Shown here: in pieces, positions 10,315-19,386 of the stretch
Layout of the letters: each line of letters starts with the position of its first letter
Position numbering within the stretch: the first letter of the stretch is position 1
Origin: Desulfobulbus oligotrophicus
Lineage (GTDB): Bacteria > Desulfobacterota > Desulfobulbia > Desulfobulbales > Desulfobulbaceae
DNA: 64,000 bases
NCBI RefSeq assembly: GCF_016446285.1
Contig: NZ_CP054140.1
Location: forward strand, 911,501 to 975,500
Direction of reading: 5' to 3'
Translations under genes and position numbers: made by a program
The notes under the pieces: model-generated
The model's input: the letters and a program-made list of their open reading frames with translations, nothing else
Databases searched by the model: none
What the model was told of the DNA's origin: nothing

Positions 10315-11307
10315 ATGCCCAACCCCGTCACTTGCATGACCTTTTCTCCTTACCAGCGCCTGCTCACTGCCATTGAACAGTCGCCCATACCAGGTGCCGA
10401 CAAAGTACGTCTCACCCATTTTGCCGTCTTTGTTCTGCTTGGGCAGCCCGGACTGCTGGGATACTGTGTCTACAGTCTGGTGGAAGGGGAACTGCTCATG
10501 GCATTGATTCTTTTTGTAACCAACGTCACCCTGCTTCTCAGCTGGCAGTTGCTGTGTCATCTGCCGGTGGCGCAGCCGGTTTACAGGACCGTTGCGGTGA
10601 TTTTCGGTGTCTTGCTGCTCTCCCTGATTGTAAACGGTGGAGACGGTGGTTCAAGAAGTCTGTGGATGCTGACGTATCCCCTTTTTGTCGTCTTTTTAGT
10701 CGGTGAAAAGGAAGGTTTTATCTGGATCTGCAGCCTGCTGGCAGTGACCTTGCTCGTGCTGTTTGTGCCCCTGTCCTTTCTTCACCCCTTCCCCTATGGC
10801 AAGGAATTTATCGTACGATTTGTGTCTGTTTACATGGTCGTGGCGGCCATTGCCTGCTGGACCGAGCATTTTCGTGCGCACTCCCGGACGTTGAACAGTG
10901 CGAAAAGACGACAGCTTGAATCTGTGCTCGAAGCTCTTCCGGCTGCGGTTCGTCTGAATGATAATACGGGAAGACCCCTGCTTTGTAACAGGGCCTATCT
11001 TGTTTTGACGCAGTTGACCCATGATGAGGTGTTTGATCCGGAGGAGATCGACAGTCCGATAATACCTCCTGACATGCAGTACACGAATATCCCGATTTCT
11101 GCTCCTGATGGAGCGTTGTATCGCCTGCAGATGTGGCAGGAGCGCGAAAGAGCTCAGGTGCAACCGGCACTATCCGATGGTCGGCGGGAAGAGGGGCGAC
11201 ATTCCATGGAGTATTGCAATGATACGGTACTTTCGTCTGTGGGGCCACATGATGTGGGGGTGGTTTCGAACACCCGGGACAACCAGATGCCTGCAAAACC
11301 CCTCTGA
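10315..11307 (+). CDS. Multi-pass membrane protein with PAS-like remnant, no output domain
   Basis: About 330 residues. Five to six hydrophobic segments fill residues 20-190, as in the membrane sensor halves of bacterial kinases and GGDEF proteins. A short PAS-like start follows (LESVLEALPAAVRLNDN, then LCNRAYLVLT). Past about residue 290 the sequence becomes low in hydrophobic pattern (RDNQMPAKPL end) and matches nothing I know, and no kinase or cyclase domain follows. I take it as a truncated sensor, or a stand-alone sensor that talks to the next gene. The ATG at 10315 is chosen because GGAG at 10306-10309 is well spaced; an in-frame TTG lies 21 bases earlier. Confidence 0.6.
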   Translation: MPNPVTCMTFSPYQRLLTAIEQSPIPGADKVRLTHFAVFVLLGQPGLLGYCVYSLVEGELLMALILFVTNVTLLLSWQLLCHLPVAQPVYRTVAVIFGVLLLSLIVNGGDGGSRSLWMLTYPLFVVFLVGEKEGFIWICSLLAVTLLVLFVPLSFLHPFPYGKEFIVRFVSVYMVVAAIACWTEHFRAHSRTLNSAKRRQLESVLEALPAAVRLNDNTGRPLLCNRAYLVLTQLTHDEVFDPEEIDSPIIPPDMQYTNIPISAPDGALYRLQMWQERERAQVQPALSDGRREEGRHSMEYCNDTVLSSVGPHDVGVVSNTRDNQMPAKPL

Positions 11308-11443
11308 TATGAGCATAAGCAAAGTACGATCCAACATCGTGCTTCACGATGAACAGGCACCAAGGCCATGAGAAGACGGTCTGCAGCCGGTACTGCCTGC
11401 AGGCCCCGAACCCCTAACTGTATACACACATTGACTTAAGACT

Positions 11444-13579
11444 ATGCCTGTACCTGCTGAGCACTCGACGCATCAATCAACTCCTCTGGTGCTGGTGGTC
11501 GACGACGATCCGGCCATCCGCCTGCAAATCCGTTTTGCTTTGGAAAATACGGGACTCGCCATTGCTGAAGCGGGCAGTGGAGAAGAGGCGCTGGCGCTGT
11601 TTCGCGAAAACCCGCCGGATCTGGTTATGCTTGACGTGGTGATGACCGGTATGGATGGATTCAGCACCTGTTGGACCCTTCGCACTTTACCGGGAGGTTC
11701 CCATACTCCGGTGGTCATGATCACCGGGATGGAAGAACCGGAGACGATTGTCAAGGCCTTTGAAGCCGGAGCCACGGATTTTATCAGTAAACCCATAAAC
11801 CTGCTTGTTCTGGGGTACCGGGTTAAATACTGGTTACGATCCGGCTTTATTCTCAACGAGCTGAGAATCAACCAGCAGCGACTGTTCAAAGCCCAGGAGC
11901 TTGCCAGCATGGCTCATTGGGAACGGGATCTCGACGACAACAGATTTCAACTCACCTGTCCGTTGCCCGGGGATTTCGGTCTCTCTACATCCAGCACCTA
12001 TGATGATCTCTTTGCGCGGATCAACCCGGCCGAACAGGAAACAGTTCGACAGCATATCGACACCGCCTGCAGCCAGGAGCAGGCTTTTTCCGTGCAGTAT
12101 CAGATCACTTTGACCGGCGGCGGTGAGCGGACTATCCTCAATCAGGGAGAGGTGGTATGGGACAGTGCGCATCAGCACCGGCTTGCCGTCGGCATCATTC
12201 AGGATATAACGGCGCTTAAACGCGCTGAAGACCGGATTCGTTACCTTGCCTTTTACGATAACCTCACCGGCCTGCCCAATCGCTCCCTTTTCCGTGAGCA
12301 TTGGAATAAATTACTCCCGCTGGCGCGGCGGCACAACACGCGTTTAGCTGTTCTTTTTATTGATCTTGATCATTTCAAGCAGATTAACGACACCTTGGGA
12401 CATTCCAGCGGTGATAAGGTTCTGGTCATAGTGGGTGAGCGTCTGAAGATGCTTTTCCGCCAGTCAGACATTGTTGCTCACAACCGCGAAGATCAGGTTT
12501 CCTCCCTCATTTCCCGGGTGGGAGGAGATGAGTTCACGGTGCTGGTGTCGGATATTACCAATCCTAATCATGTTGCCAATCTGGCCGAGCGGATCATTGC
12601 AGCTCTTCGAGAACCACTGCAGCTTGATGAACAGTCGGTGGTGTTGACCGCAAGCATTGGTATCAGTGTGTACCCTGAAGATGGAGACAACATCGATACG
12701 CTGCTTAAAAATGCCGACACCGCCATGTATGAGGCTAAAATTCAGGGCCGAGACAACTACCAGTTTTTCCAGACAGCCATGAATGAAGCAGCGGTGGCCC
12801 GGTTTCAGTTAAGTAACCGGCTTCGCAATGCTCTGGACAACAGGCAGCTCATTCTCTATTACCAACCGCAGTTTGCCACGACCAGTGGCCGGCTTACCGG
12901 CGTTGAGGCCCTTATCCGCTGGCAGGATCCGGAATTCGGCCTTATTCCGCCGAACCAATTTCTTCCCTTTGCCGAAGAAAACGGATTTATTCACCAGATC
13001 AACGACTGGGTTATCCGTGAAGCCTGCACGCAGGCACAGAAGTGGGTGAGCGCAGGGCTCTTTGAAGACAGCCGCATAAGTGTCAATATCTCCGGGCAGA
13101 ATATTAACTTTAAACGTTTGGGAGAAACTATTTTTGAAGTCCTGAAGGATACCGGTCTCAATCCATACCATCTTGAGATCGAACTGACAGAACGGGTGAT
13201 GATGGAGAAGCCTGATGAGGTCTGCCATACACTGAGTCTCCTGAAGCAGGCCGGTGTTTCCATTGCCATTGATGACTTTGGCACCGGTTACTCAGCTCTT
13301 AGCCATCTGCAGCTCTTTCCGCTCAACACCCTCAAGATCGACAAGTCCTTCATTGATAATCTCCAGACCACGGCAAATGGACATGCCCTTCTGCAGTCGA
13401 TCATAGGCATTGCCAAAAGTTTTAATCTCAGGGTCGTGGCTGAAGGGGTGGAGACCGATGATCAGCGACTGGCTCTTGACGGTATGGCCTGTGACGAGTT
13501 GCAGGGGTATTTACTCGGCAGGCCGATGCCCCGGGAGTTGTTTGAGCAGCGCCTTTTAACTGATTATAATCAGACGTAG
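11444..13579 (+). CDS. Response regulator with REC-PAS-GGDEF-EAL (c-di-GMP turnover)
   Basis: The 711-residue cytoplasmic protein has a receiver domain (VVDDDP near 18, phospho-acceptor Asp64 in VMLDVVMTGMDG, Lys in ISKPIN), a PAS-like segment (about 150-258), a GGDEF domain with intact GGDEF at 360-364 and an EAL domain with E-A-L at 488-490, DDFGTGYSAL and VAEGVE. Both catalytic sets look intact, so synthesis and breakdown of c-di-GMP are both possible. An RQSD inhibitory-type motif (339-342) is separated from GGDEF by an extra loop of about ten residues. It is the likely output of the hybrid kinase upstream. Confidence 0.9.
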   Translation: MPVPAEHSTHQSTPLVLVVDDDPAIRLQIRFALENTGLAIAEAGSGEEALALFRENPPDLVMLDVVMTGMDGFSTCWTLRTLPGGSHTPVVMITGMEEPETIVKAFEAGATDFISKPINLLVLGYRVKYWLRSGFILNELRINQQRLFKAQELASMAHWERDLDDNRFQLTCPLPGDFGLSTSSTYDDLFARINPAEQETVRQHIDTACSQEQAFSVQYQITLTGGGERTILNQGEVVWDSAHQHRLAVGIIQDITALKRAEDRIRYLAFYDNLTGLPNRSLFREHWNKLLPLARRHNTRLAVLFIDLDHFKQINDTLGHSSGDKVLVIVGERLKMLFRQSDIVAHNREDQVSSLISRVGGDEFTVLVSDITNPNHVANLAERIIAALREPLQLDEQSVVLTASIGISVYPEDGDNIDTLLKNADTAMYEAKIQGRDNYQFFQTAMNEAAVARFQLSNRLRNALDNRQLILYYQPQFATTSGRLTGVEALIRWQDPEFGLIPPNQFLPFAEENGFIHQINDWVIREACTQAQKWVSAGLFEDSRISVNISGQNINFKRLGETIFEVLKDTGLNPYHLEIELTERVMMEKPDEVCHTLSLLKQAGVSIAIDDFGTGYSALSHLQLFPLNTLKIDKSFIDNLQTTANGHALLQSIIGIAKSFNLRVVAEGVETDDQRLALDGMACDELQGYLLGRPMPRELFEQRLLTDYNQT

Positions 13580-13708
13580 GTCACGGGCGGAGTTTGTGAA
13601 ACCTTGCTGCCAGTTGACAAGAGGTTTTTGCAAGATCGGCCGCGGGCATGAAGAGACTGTTGACCGGTCTGAAGCCCGTCAGGTGTTACCTGGGGGTGAG
13701 GAGAGCGT

Positions 13709-13744
13709 CAGGTATCCAGCCGGTGAACTCTCTCCGGCTGCCTG
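13709..13744. repeat. Inverted repeat between convergent genes
   Basis: CAGCCGG (13717-13723) pairs with CCGGCTG (13734-13740), and outer CAGG/CCTG bases extend the stem. No T-run follows, so it is not a standard terminator, though it may protect or end the GGDEF-EAL transcript. Confidence 0.45.
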
Positions 13745-13842
13745 AAGGAGGCGCGCAGGTGGTGTCAATGAATGGACTGTTTCTGGTTTTAATTTAACGA
13801 TGACTCCGTGGTGACGTCTTGTTCAGGCGTTACCCGGTCTTC

Positions 13843-15351
13843 TCAGAGCAGAACATGTTTCTGCTTCATTGTGCCATACACCATGGAAGAGAAGTTGCGA
13901 ATGGCATCGCCGCTGTTTCGCATCCACTGTTTGTAATTCCCGGGTCGGGATGAACGTTCAACAATACCGACCACCGCATACGGTACCTTGCGGCCATTGG
14001 GACCGCGGGTTACCAGAATCCCCATGTCGCCGCACAGAAGAGCCGTAGTGCCGGTTTTGTTATACACTGCCGTACTGTCGGGTATATTGGTGCCACGCAC
14101 CAGCCGGTTAGGCTTCGGCAGTGACATCACTCGCAATATTTCTTGAGATTTTGGCAGCTTGTGCTGCCACAGCGCCCGTAAAAACTGTATGTAATCAGAA
14201 GGGAGTGCACTGTTCTTATAGGTTCTGCCATCGGCGGGGATATACTCTTGAATGCGTACCTGCCGAAACAGATGTCCGTACTCTTTTGCCAGTAACGCCT
14301 GACAGCGTGCAGGGCCGCCAAGCCGGCGAATAAACCAGTTGGTTGCCGGGTTGTCGCTCTGCTGGATCATAGCCTCCATCATCCGTCGATGTTGTGCGGT
14401 ATAGGGCTGCAGTCCCTTTGCGTGCTGATGAAAAAAAGCAAGTGCCACAAAGGGTTTGATCATGCTGGCCGCCTGAAACGACCGCGACGCATTGTAGTTG
14501 ACCAGATAGGTGTTACTGCTCAGGTCATAAGCGACCCAGGCGGTTCTGTCTGTCGGACGTAACCGGCCTTTTTGGGTTTGTTCCTGGATAAACTGGCCCA
14601 TCTTGCCGCTGGCCACAGCCCCTTTTTTGTGTGGTGCCGGGCTTTTTATTGCCGCTTTACCAGCCAGGACCGGGGCGGTGGTCGGGGTGGTGGTCTGCTG
14701 TTTGGGTTGTTTTTCCGGTTGGTTGAGCTCAGCACTCCGGATCAGAGCCTGCTGAACAACCGGTCGTGGTACCGCAGCAACCAGTGCGGGAACGAGTTTA
14801 TCCTTTTTTAACAGTTGCGCGTGCCGGCTGGAGAGGCGGGTGACGGCCTCCTTGCTCTGCCAGCAGCGATATACAAGCGCGTAGTTCTGCTGGTCAATTT
14901 TTTCAATGACCAATCGTTTGCTTGTTGGGGGTACCAGGGTTGTTTGCACGACTTTCCAGTCGTTTTGAAGGTCTTCCGGTCGCGTACTGCGTTTATAGCA
15001 GATATGATAGAGATTGAAAAAGCCGGAGGTCTTTACCGGCTGAGCCGGTTTTAAGCCGGCGCGCTGGAGCGCAGCTGCCTGTTGACCGGCAATCTTGTTC
15101 GCCTGGGCAAGGGAGGTGTTGATATTCAGGATAACGCCGAACTCCTGACCGCGCCCCACGATCTCCAGGCGGGTGCCGGGTTGTAAGGCAAGCAGAGGGG
15201 TTATCCGTATCCGGTGGTCTAATGCCCGTTGCAGTTGACCACTCCACATGTATCCCAGAGCATAGCGTTCGGCTGGTGCCGCCCAGGTCACAGCTGCTTG
15301 AAGAACAGTAAAAAAGAGGCACAGGATAAAAATGATCGGGCGTTGCATCAC
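13843..15351 (-). CDS. Exported serine hydrolase of the class A beta-lactamase fold with SPOR-like N-terminal region
   Basis: A signal peptide (about 1-26, cut near TWAAPAE) leads to a 502-residue secreted protein. Residues 60-195 hold two segments that look like SPOR peptidoglycan-binding repeats. A Pro/Thr/Lys-rich linker (205-250) joins a C-terminal class A serine hydrolase with SMIK at 296-299 (nucleophile Ser296, Lys299), SDN at 332-334 and KTG at 432-434. The fold allows either a beta-lactamase or a peptidoglycan peptidase; I could not place a convincing Glu166 equivalent, which argues for a wall enzyme. It is convergent with the GGDEF-EAL gene. ATG codons at 15351 and 15348 are adjacent. 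Confidence 0.75.
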   Translation of the reverse strand: MMQRPIIFILCLFFTVLQAAVTWAAPAERYALGYMWSGQLQRALDHRIRITPLLALQPGTRLEIVGRGQEFGVILNINTSLAQANKIAGQQAAALQRAGLKPAQPVKTSGFFNLYHICYKRSTRPEDLQNDWKVVQTTLVPPTSKRLVIEKIDQQNYALVYRCWQSKEAVTRLSSRHAQLLKKDKLVPALVAAVPRPVVQQALIRSAELNQPEKQPKQQTTTPTTAPVLAGKAAIKSPAPHKKGAVASGKMGQFIQEQTQKGRLRPTDRTAWVAYDLSSNTYLVNYNASRSFQAASMIKPFVALAFFHQHAKGLQPYTAQHRRMMEAMIQQSDNPATNWFIRRLGGPARCQALLAKEYGHLFRQVRIQEYIPADGRTYKNSALPSDYIQFLRALWQHKLPKSQEILRVMSLPKPNRLVRGTNIPDSTAVYNKTGTTALLCGDMGILVTRGPNGRKVPYAVVGIVERSSRPGNYKQWMRNSGDAIRNFSSMVYGTMKQKHVLL

Positions 15352-15589
15352 ACGTACAGGAAGCTGGCAGAATAATTTCCGAAAACAGGACGGGGTTGAT
15401 AAGTTGCAGGTTTCTTTATGGTGGCCGTTTCAAGGCGAACCCATTGCAACATGCCGTGTTCAGTGTTTTGGTGCAAGGTGAAATTGGTCGAACTCTGGAT
15501 TCACCGGCAAAAATATGCTACAAGAGGGCCGCTGACTGTCACCGCGGCCTGCAGAACCATGTATCTGTGAACACCATGTCGGAGCACCC

Positions 15590-15880
15590 ATGAAAACTAT
15601 TTGGAAATTTGAACTCACTCCCAACCGTATTCAGTCCATTCCCCTGCCGTCCGGGGCGCAGATACTCACCGTGCATGCTAAAGACGACAATGCTCCCCTG
15701 ATGTGGGTTCTGGTCGATCCGGATATGCCGCCCCAGGAACGTTATCTCGGTGTCTATACCACCAACACCGCTGTGCCCGATGATCCGGGCCGGTACATCG
15801 GATCCTTTTTCATCTACGAGGGGACTCTCGAATTTCATCTCTTTGAGATGGATGAACCAGCTGAAGAGACGACAGAATGA
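15590..15880 (+). CDS. Small DUF7352-type protein
   Basis: A 96-residue soluble protein beginning MKTIWKFELTP, with LPSGAQILTVHAKDD, MWVLVDPD and IGSFFIYEGTLEFHLFE. This pattern matches the small DUF7352 family found scattered in bacteria and phages, for which no function is known. GGAG at 15581-15584 is well spaced from the ATG. It is a single gene that converges on purU. I recognise the family by memory of its pattern only. Confidence 0.7.
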   Translation: MKTIWKFELTPNRIQSIPLPSGAQILTVHAKDDNAPLMWVLVDPDMPPQERYLGVYTTNTAVPDDPGRYIGSFFIYEGTLEFHLFEMDEPAEETTE

Positions 15881-15892
15881 ACGGGAGGGCCC

Positions 15893-15910
15893 GGTCTTCA
15901 GGAAAAGACC
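15893..15910. repeat. Hairpin at the junction of convergent genes
   Basis: GGTCTT (15893-15898) pairs with AAGACC (15905-15910) around a six-base loop, overlapping the purU stop codon. There is no T-run, so any terminator role is uncertain. Confidence 0.35.
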
Positions 15911-16779
15911 AGGGTCCGATTCTGGTAGACCAGGATCTGGCGTTGCAGATGATGCCAAATGGATCGGGATAAGATAACCTTCTCCAGGTCCCGTCCTTTG
16001 CGAATAAGATCTTCCACCGAGTCGGCATGGCTGACCCGGATGATATCCTGGGCGATGATCGGCCCGGCATCGAGCTCCCTGGTAACATAGTGGCTGGTGG
16101 CGCCGATAACCTTGACCCCTCGCTCAAAGGCGGAGTGATACGGCTTGGCCCCGGGAAATGCAGGCAGGAAGGAGTGGTGAATGTTGATAATCCGGTTTCT
16201 GTAATGACTGATAAACTCCTCGGAAAGGATCTGCATATACCGGGCAAGGACAATGAACTCAATGCGATGTTTCGCCAGAAGTGCCAGCTGCTCCTGTTCC
16301 TGCTCACGTTTATTTTCACCGTTGATGATAAAGAGGTGAAAATCGATGTCAAATTGTCGGGCCACTGTTTCAAGATCAGGATGATTGCTGATAATCAGTG
16401 GAATCTCGACCTCAATTTCCTGTGATTTCCAGCGGGCAAGTATATCGTAGAGGCAGTGCGGCTGTTTGGAGACAAACAGGGCCATGCGGGGCACTTCGTG
16501 TGAGAAGTGGAGTTGCCACTGCATCTGGAATCTCTTAGCGATCAGGGTGTCAAAGTATTCGCCGATCTTTTCGTTGGGAATGATGAAGTTATCGAGTTCC
16601 CATTCAATGCGCATAAAAAAGACCTCGCGTTCCAGGTCGACATGCTGGTCGAGATTGGTAATGTTGCCGTTGTTCTGGTAGATGAACTCGCTGACCGTCG
16701 CAATAATACCTTTACTGTCAGGGCAGTGAATCAGCAAAATAGCAGAGGCCGGTAGATGGGAGGAGTGGATTGCGCTCAT
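15898..16779 (-). CDS. purU: Formyltetrahydrofolate deformylase
   Basis: This enzyme hydrolyses 10-formyl-tetrahydrofolate to formate and tetrahydrofolate and so balances the one-carbon pool. The 293-residue protein has an N-terminal ACT domain (about 10-90; ILLIHCPDSKGIIATVS) and a C-terminal formyltransferase-fold domain with the catalytic trio Asn199, His201 (NIHHSFLPAFPGAKPYH) and Asp237 (ELDAGPII). Length and motifs fit the family closely. It is transcribed alone on the minus strand. The folate chemistry connects it with purN, but the two genes are 26 kb apart. Confidence 0.93.
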   Translation of the reverse strand: MSAIHSSHLPASAILLIHCPDSKGIIATVSEFIYQNNGNITNLDQHVDLEREVFFMRIEWELDNFIIPNEKIGEYFDTLIAKRFQMQWQLHFSHEVPRMALFVSKQPHCLYDILARWKSQEIEVEIPLIISNHPDLETVARQFDIDFHLFIINGENKREQEQEQLALLAKHRIEFIVLARYMQILSEEFISHYRNRIINIHHSFLPAFPGAKPYHSAFERGVKVIGATSHYVTRELDAGPIIAQDIIRVSHADSVEDLIRKGRDLEKVILSRSIWHHLQRQILVYQNRTLVFS

Positions 16780-17008
16780 GGGTATCGTGGTGTACGGGTC
16801 GATGATGAACAGATGCGTGTGATTTCGCTCATTGTACTCTGTATTTGTGACAGTTGCATAAAAGAAAACAACTTATCGTTTTCCTCGAAAATGCGCAAGT
16901 TACTGGTGGTGCCTTTTGTTGGTCGGAGGTGTTTTGTCTGCCTGTGTGAACACCGTGTCTCCGGCTTCACCACAGCAAGGCCGTAACGTTACAGGGCGGA
17001 GGATGCTC

Positions 17009-18418
17009 TTATCCGTCCCGGTGGAGTTGCCAGCCGCCACCAAGGGCTTTGTAGAGGACGACCAGACTGATCAACTGCCGTCCCTTTGACTCGATAAGAG
17101 CACTCTGCGCAGTATACAGGGCCTGTTGCGCTGTCAGCACATCAAGAAAGGTGGTGAGACCTCGACGATAGCGATCAAGAGCCAGCGACACGGCCTCTTC
17201 GTTGATCTCGACCGATTTGTCAAGAACATGGTGACGGGTGCGTTCAGCATAGTGGGCGGTTAAGGCATTTTCAACATCTTCCAGAGCACTGTTGTAAAGA
17301 GCCCTGTACTTGGCAAGTAACTCATTGTATTTTGCCTGTTGCATATCAATGGCCGCTCTTCTCTTGCCGCCATCAACAAGCGGCAGAGTTACTCCGGGTA
17401 CTATTGACCAGTAGCGGCTTGCCCGTTCAACAAAACTGGATGAACTGTCAGCCTGTAAACCAAGACCAAGGGTCAGGTCGAATCTGGGGTACAGGTCAGC
17501 CGTGGCGACGCCTATATCGGCTGAAGCTGCTGCCAGCAGGCGTTCAGTGGCGCGCAGATCCGGACGACGGGACAGAAGGTCTGCCGGAAGACCGGGAGCG
17601 AGCAGTCCGGTTGTCGCCGGTAGGGGACAGTCGGCTGCAAGCTCGTTTACAAGAGCTCCCGGCGGTTCTGCCAGAAGGACGGCGAGGCGATACATGGAGG
17701 CCTTTATTGCCGATTCAAATGAGGGAATGAGCGCTTCGGTGGCCTTCTGTTGCCCCTCTGCCTGGGTGACATCAAGGTAACTGGTCAGGCCGAGCTGATA
17801 GCGTTCTGTGGTCAGGCCGACCACATGTTGCTGGGCGGCCAGATTGTGACGGGCAACCTGCAGCTGTGCCTGGTTGATGCGTAAGTCTATGTAGTTACCG
17901 GCAACATCGCCGAGCAATGTGAGGATTGCACCGTGCAGCCCCTCGGTGTTGGCCTCAAGTTGTGCGTCGGCTGACTGGATGCTTCGGCGGACCCCACCAA
18001 ACACATCGATTTCCCAGCCAACGTCGAAACCGGCCTGATAGAGGGTGCTCGTATATCCCGAGCCTGCTGCGGATGCGTTGCTGCTCTGCCTGCTCCGGTT
18101 CACGGCAGCAGCAGTGTTGACCTGGGGTACCCCTGCAGCACCGGCCAGGATCACAGCTGCCCGAGCCTGAGCTATGCGCTCCCGGGCCTGTTCGAGTTCC
18201 AGGTTGGTGCGCACTGCCCGGTGGATTAAATCAGAGAGAAGGGGGGCTTCAAACCCCTCCCACCAGGCGGTATGTACCAATGCGGAAGCTGTCTGTCCGG
18301 AAGCAGCGGCGCTTGTCCAGGCATCGGGTGTTTGCAGAGACGGAGGCCGGTAATCCGGGCCAACAGCTGCACAGCCGTAAAGAAGCAGCAGGAGTACAAA
18401 GAGAACAGACCTGTTCAC
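17009..18418 (-). CDS. NodT/TolC-type outer-membrane efflux lipoprotein
   Basis: The 469-residue protein starts with a lipoprotein signal (VLLLLLYGC, Cys near 16) and continues with AAVGPDYRPP, the hallmark of the NodT family of outer-membrane factors. Two OEP repeats follow, each with long helices (for example ELEQARERIAQARAAV and YNELLAKYRALYNSALEDVE). It forms the trimeric exit duct of a tripartite exporter. It is the last gene of a four-gene operon and overlaps the adaptor gene by four bases (ATGA), which implies coupled translation. Confidence 0.92.
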   Translation of the reverse strand: MNRSVLFVLLLLLYGCAAVGPDYRPPSLQTPDAWTSAAASGQTASALVHTAWWEGFEAPLLSDLIHRAVRTNLELEQARERIAQARAAVILAGAAGVPQVNTAAAVNRSRQSSNASAAGSGYTSTLYQAGFDVGWEIDVFGGVRRSIQSADAQLEANTEGLHGAILTLLGDVAGNYIDLRINQAQLQVARHNLAAQQHVVGLTTERYQLGLTSYLDVTQAEGQQKATEALIPSFESAIKASMYRLAVLLAEPPGALVNELAADCPLPATTGLLAPGLPADLLSRRPDLRATERLLAAASADIGVATADLYPRFDLTLGLGLQADSSSSFVERASRYWSIVPGVTLPLVDGGKRRAAIDMQQAKYNELLAKYRALYNSALEDVENALTAHYAERTRHHVLDKSVEINEEAVSLALDRYRRGLTTFLDVLTAQQALYTAQSALIESKGRQLISLVVLYKALGGGWQLHRDG

Positions 18419-19386
18419 AACCTGCTCTCCACGGCCACCGATGTGGTCGAAATATCAGGTGCTTCAATGAACACGTCCATCTGTTGACCGACATAGGCTG
18501 GTAAAGCCTGACGCGGAAAACTGTACAGCACCTGCAGAACCCGGGTGTCAACCCGCTCGGTGCTGCTGCCGGTGAGGGATTTTTTGGCGACAATAAATGG
18601 TTCAACACGGACAAAGTGCAGGTCAGCCTTCAGGTCACGGTTACCGCGCATGGAGGCAACGGCTTTGGTCTCCGGCTTAAACCGCCAGGCGTCATTTTCA
18701 TCGATATCAACCCGGACATACAGAAGGTCAAGGTTGCCAAGCAGGATCAGCGGCGTTGCGAGCACCCCGGTTGATGCGTACTCACCTGCACGGATATTCA
18801 CCTGCATCACCTCACAGGCCATGGGCGCACGCACTGTCAGCTGTTCAATCATCAGGTGCGTTGCCTTGAGTTCCGCATCGGCAACTTCCTTTGCCGCCCC
18901 GGCACTCTCTACTTTTGCCTGCGCCAGCAGTTCGGCGTTGCGGCGTTTTTGAATGTCATCAACACTGACAGCCTTGCTGTTCGTGGCTGTCTTGACTAAG
19001 GCATATTGAGAACGGGCATCCTCCAAAAGGGCCTTAGCCTCATTGATGGAGGCTTGAGCATGAATCCGGTTTGCCTCTTTAACGAGTTGTTGAGCCTGCA
19101 GATCGCGATCATCTATCAGGAAAAGAGGATCACCCTGCTTGAGCCTGTCGCCGACCTTGACGTAAACAACTTTCACAAGACCGGGCAGGGACGTGCCGAT
19201 GCTGATGTTGTTGCTGCTGGCTTCAACGATACCGGCCCCTCCGATATAGGAGGTAAACGGTGCTTTGGCCGGTAAGCCGACGGGCTGGGCCGGTGGTCTT
19301 TTCTTCTGGGTCTGTAAGGCGACAAGAAGGGCTAAAACAATGCCCAGCGCTGCGAGGATGGGGAGGATCTTATTTTTGAGGGTCAT
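18415..19386 (-). CDS. HlyD-family periplasmic adaptor of ABC exporter
   Basis: One N-terminal membrane anchor (KILPILAALGIVLALLVAL) is followed by a biotinyl-lipoyl-like segment (LVKVVYVKVGDRLKQGDPLFLID), a coiled-coil arm (residues about 95-180 rich in Ala, Gln and Lys) and a beta-barrel. It bridges the inner-membrane permease and the outer-membrane factor. I chose the ATG at 19386 because GGAAG lies nine bases before it and the basic-then-hydrophobic anchor starts there; an earlier ATG at 19425 would overlap the ATPase gene by 56 bases. Family type is like DevB/MacA. Confidence 0.88.
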   Translation of the reverse strand: MTLKNKILPILAALGIVLALLVALQTQKKRPPAQPVGLPAKAPFTSYIGGAGIVEASSNNISIGTSLPGLVKVVYVKVGDRLKQGDPLFLIDDRDLQAQQLVKEANRIHAQASINEAKALLEDARSQYALVKTATNSKAVSVDDIQKRRNAELLAQAKVESAGAAKEVADAELKATHLMIEQLTVRAPMACEVMQVNIRAGEYASTGVLATPLILLGNLDLLYVRVDIDENDAWRFKPETKAVASMRGNRDLKADLHFVRVEPFIVAKKSLTGSSTERVDTRVLQVLYSFPRQALPAYVGQQMDVFIEAPDISTTSVAVESRL

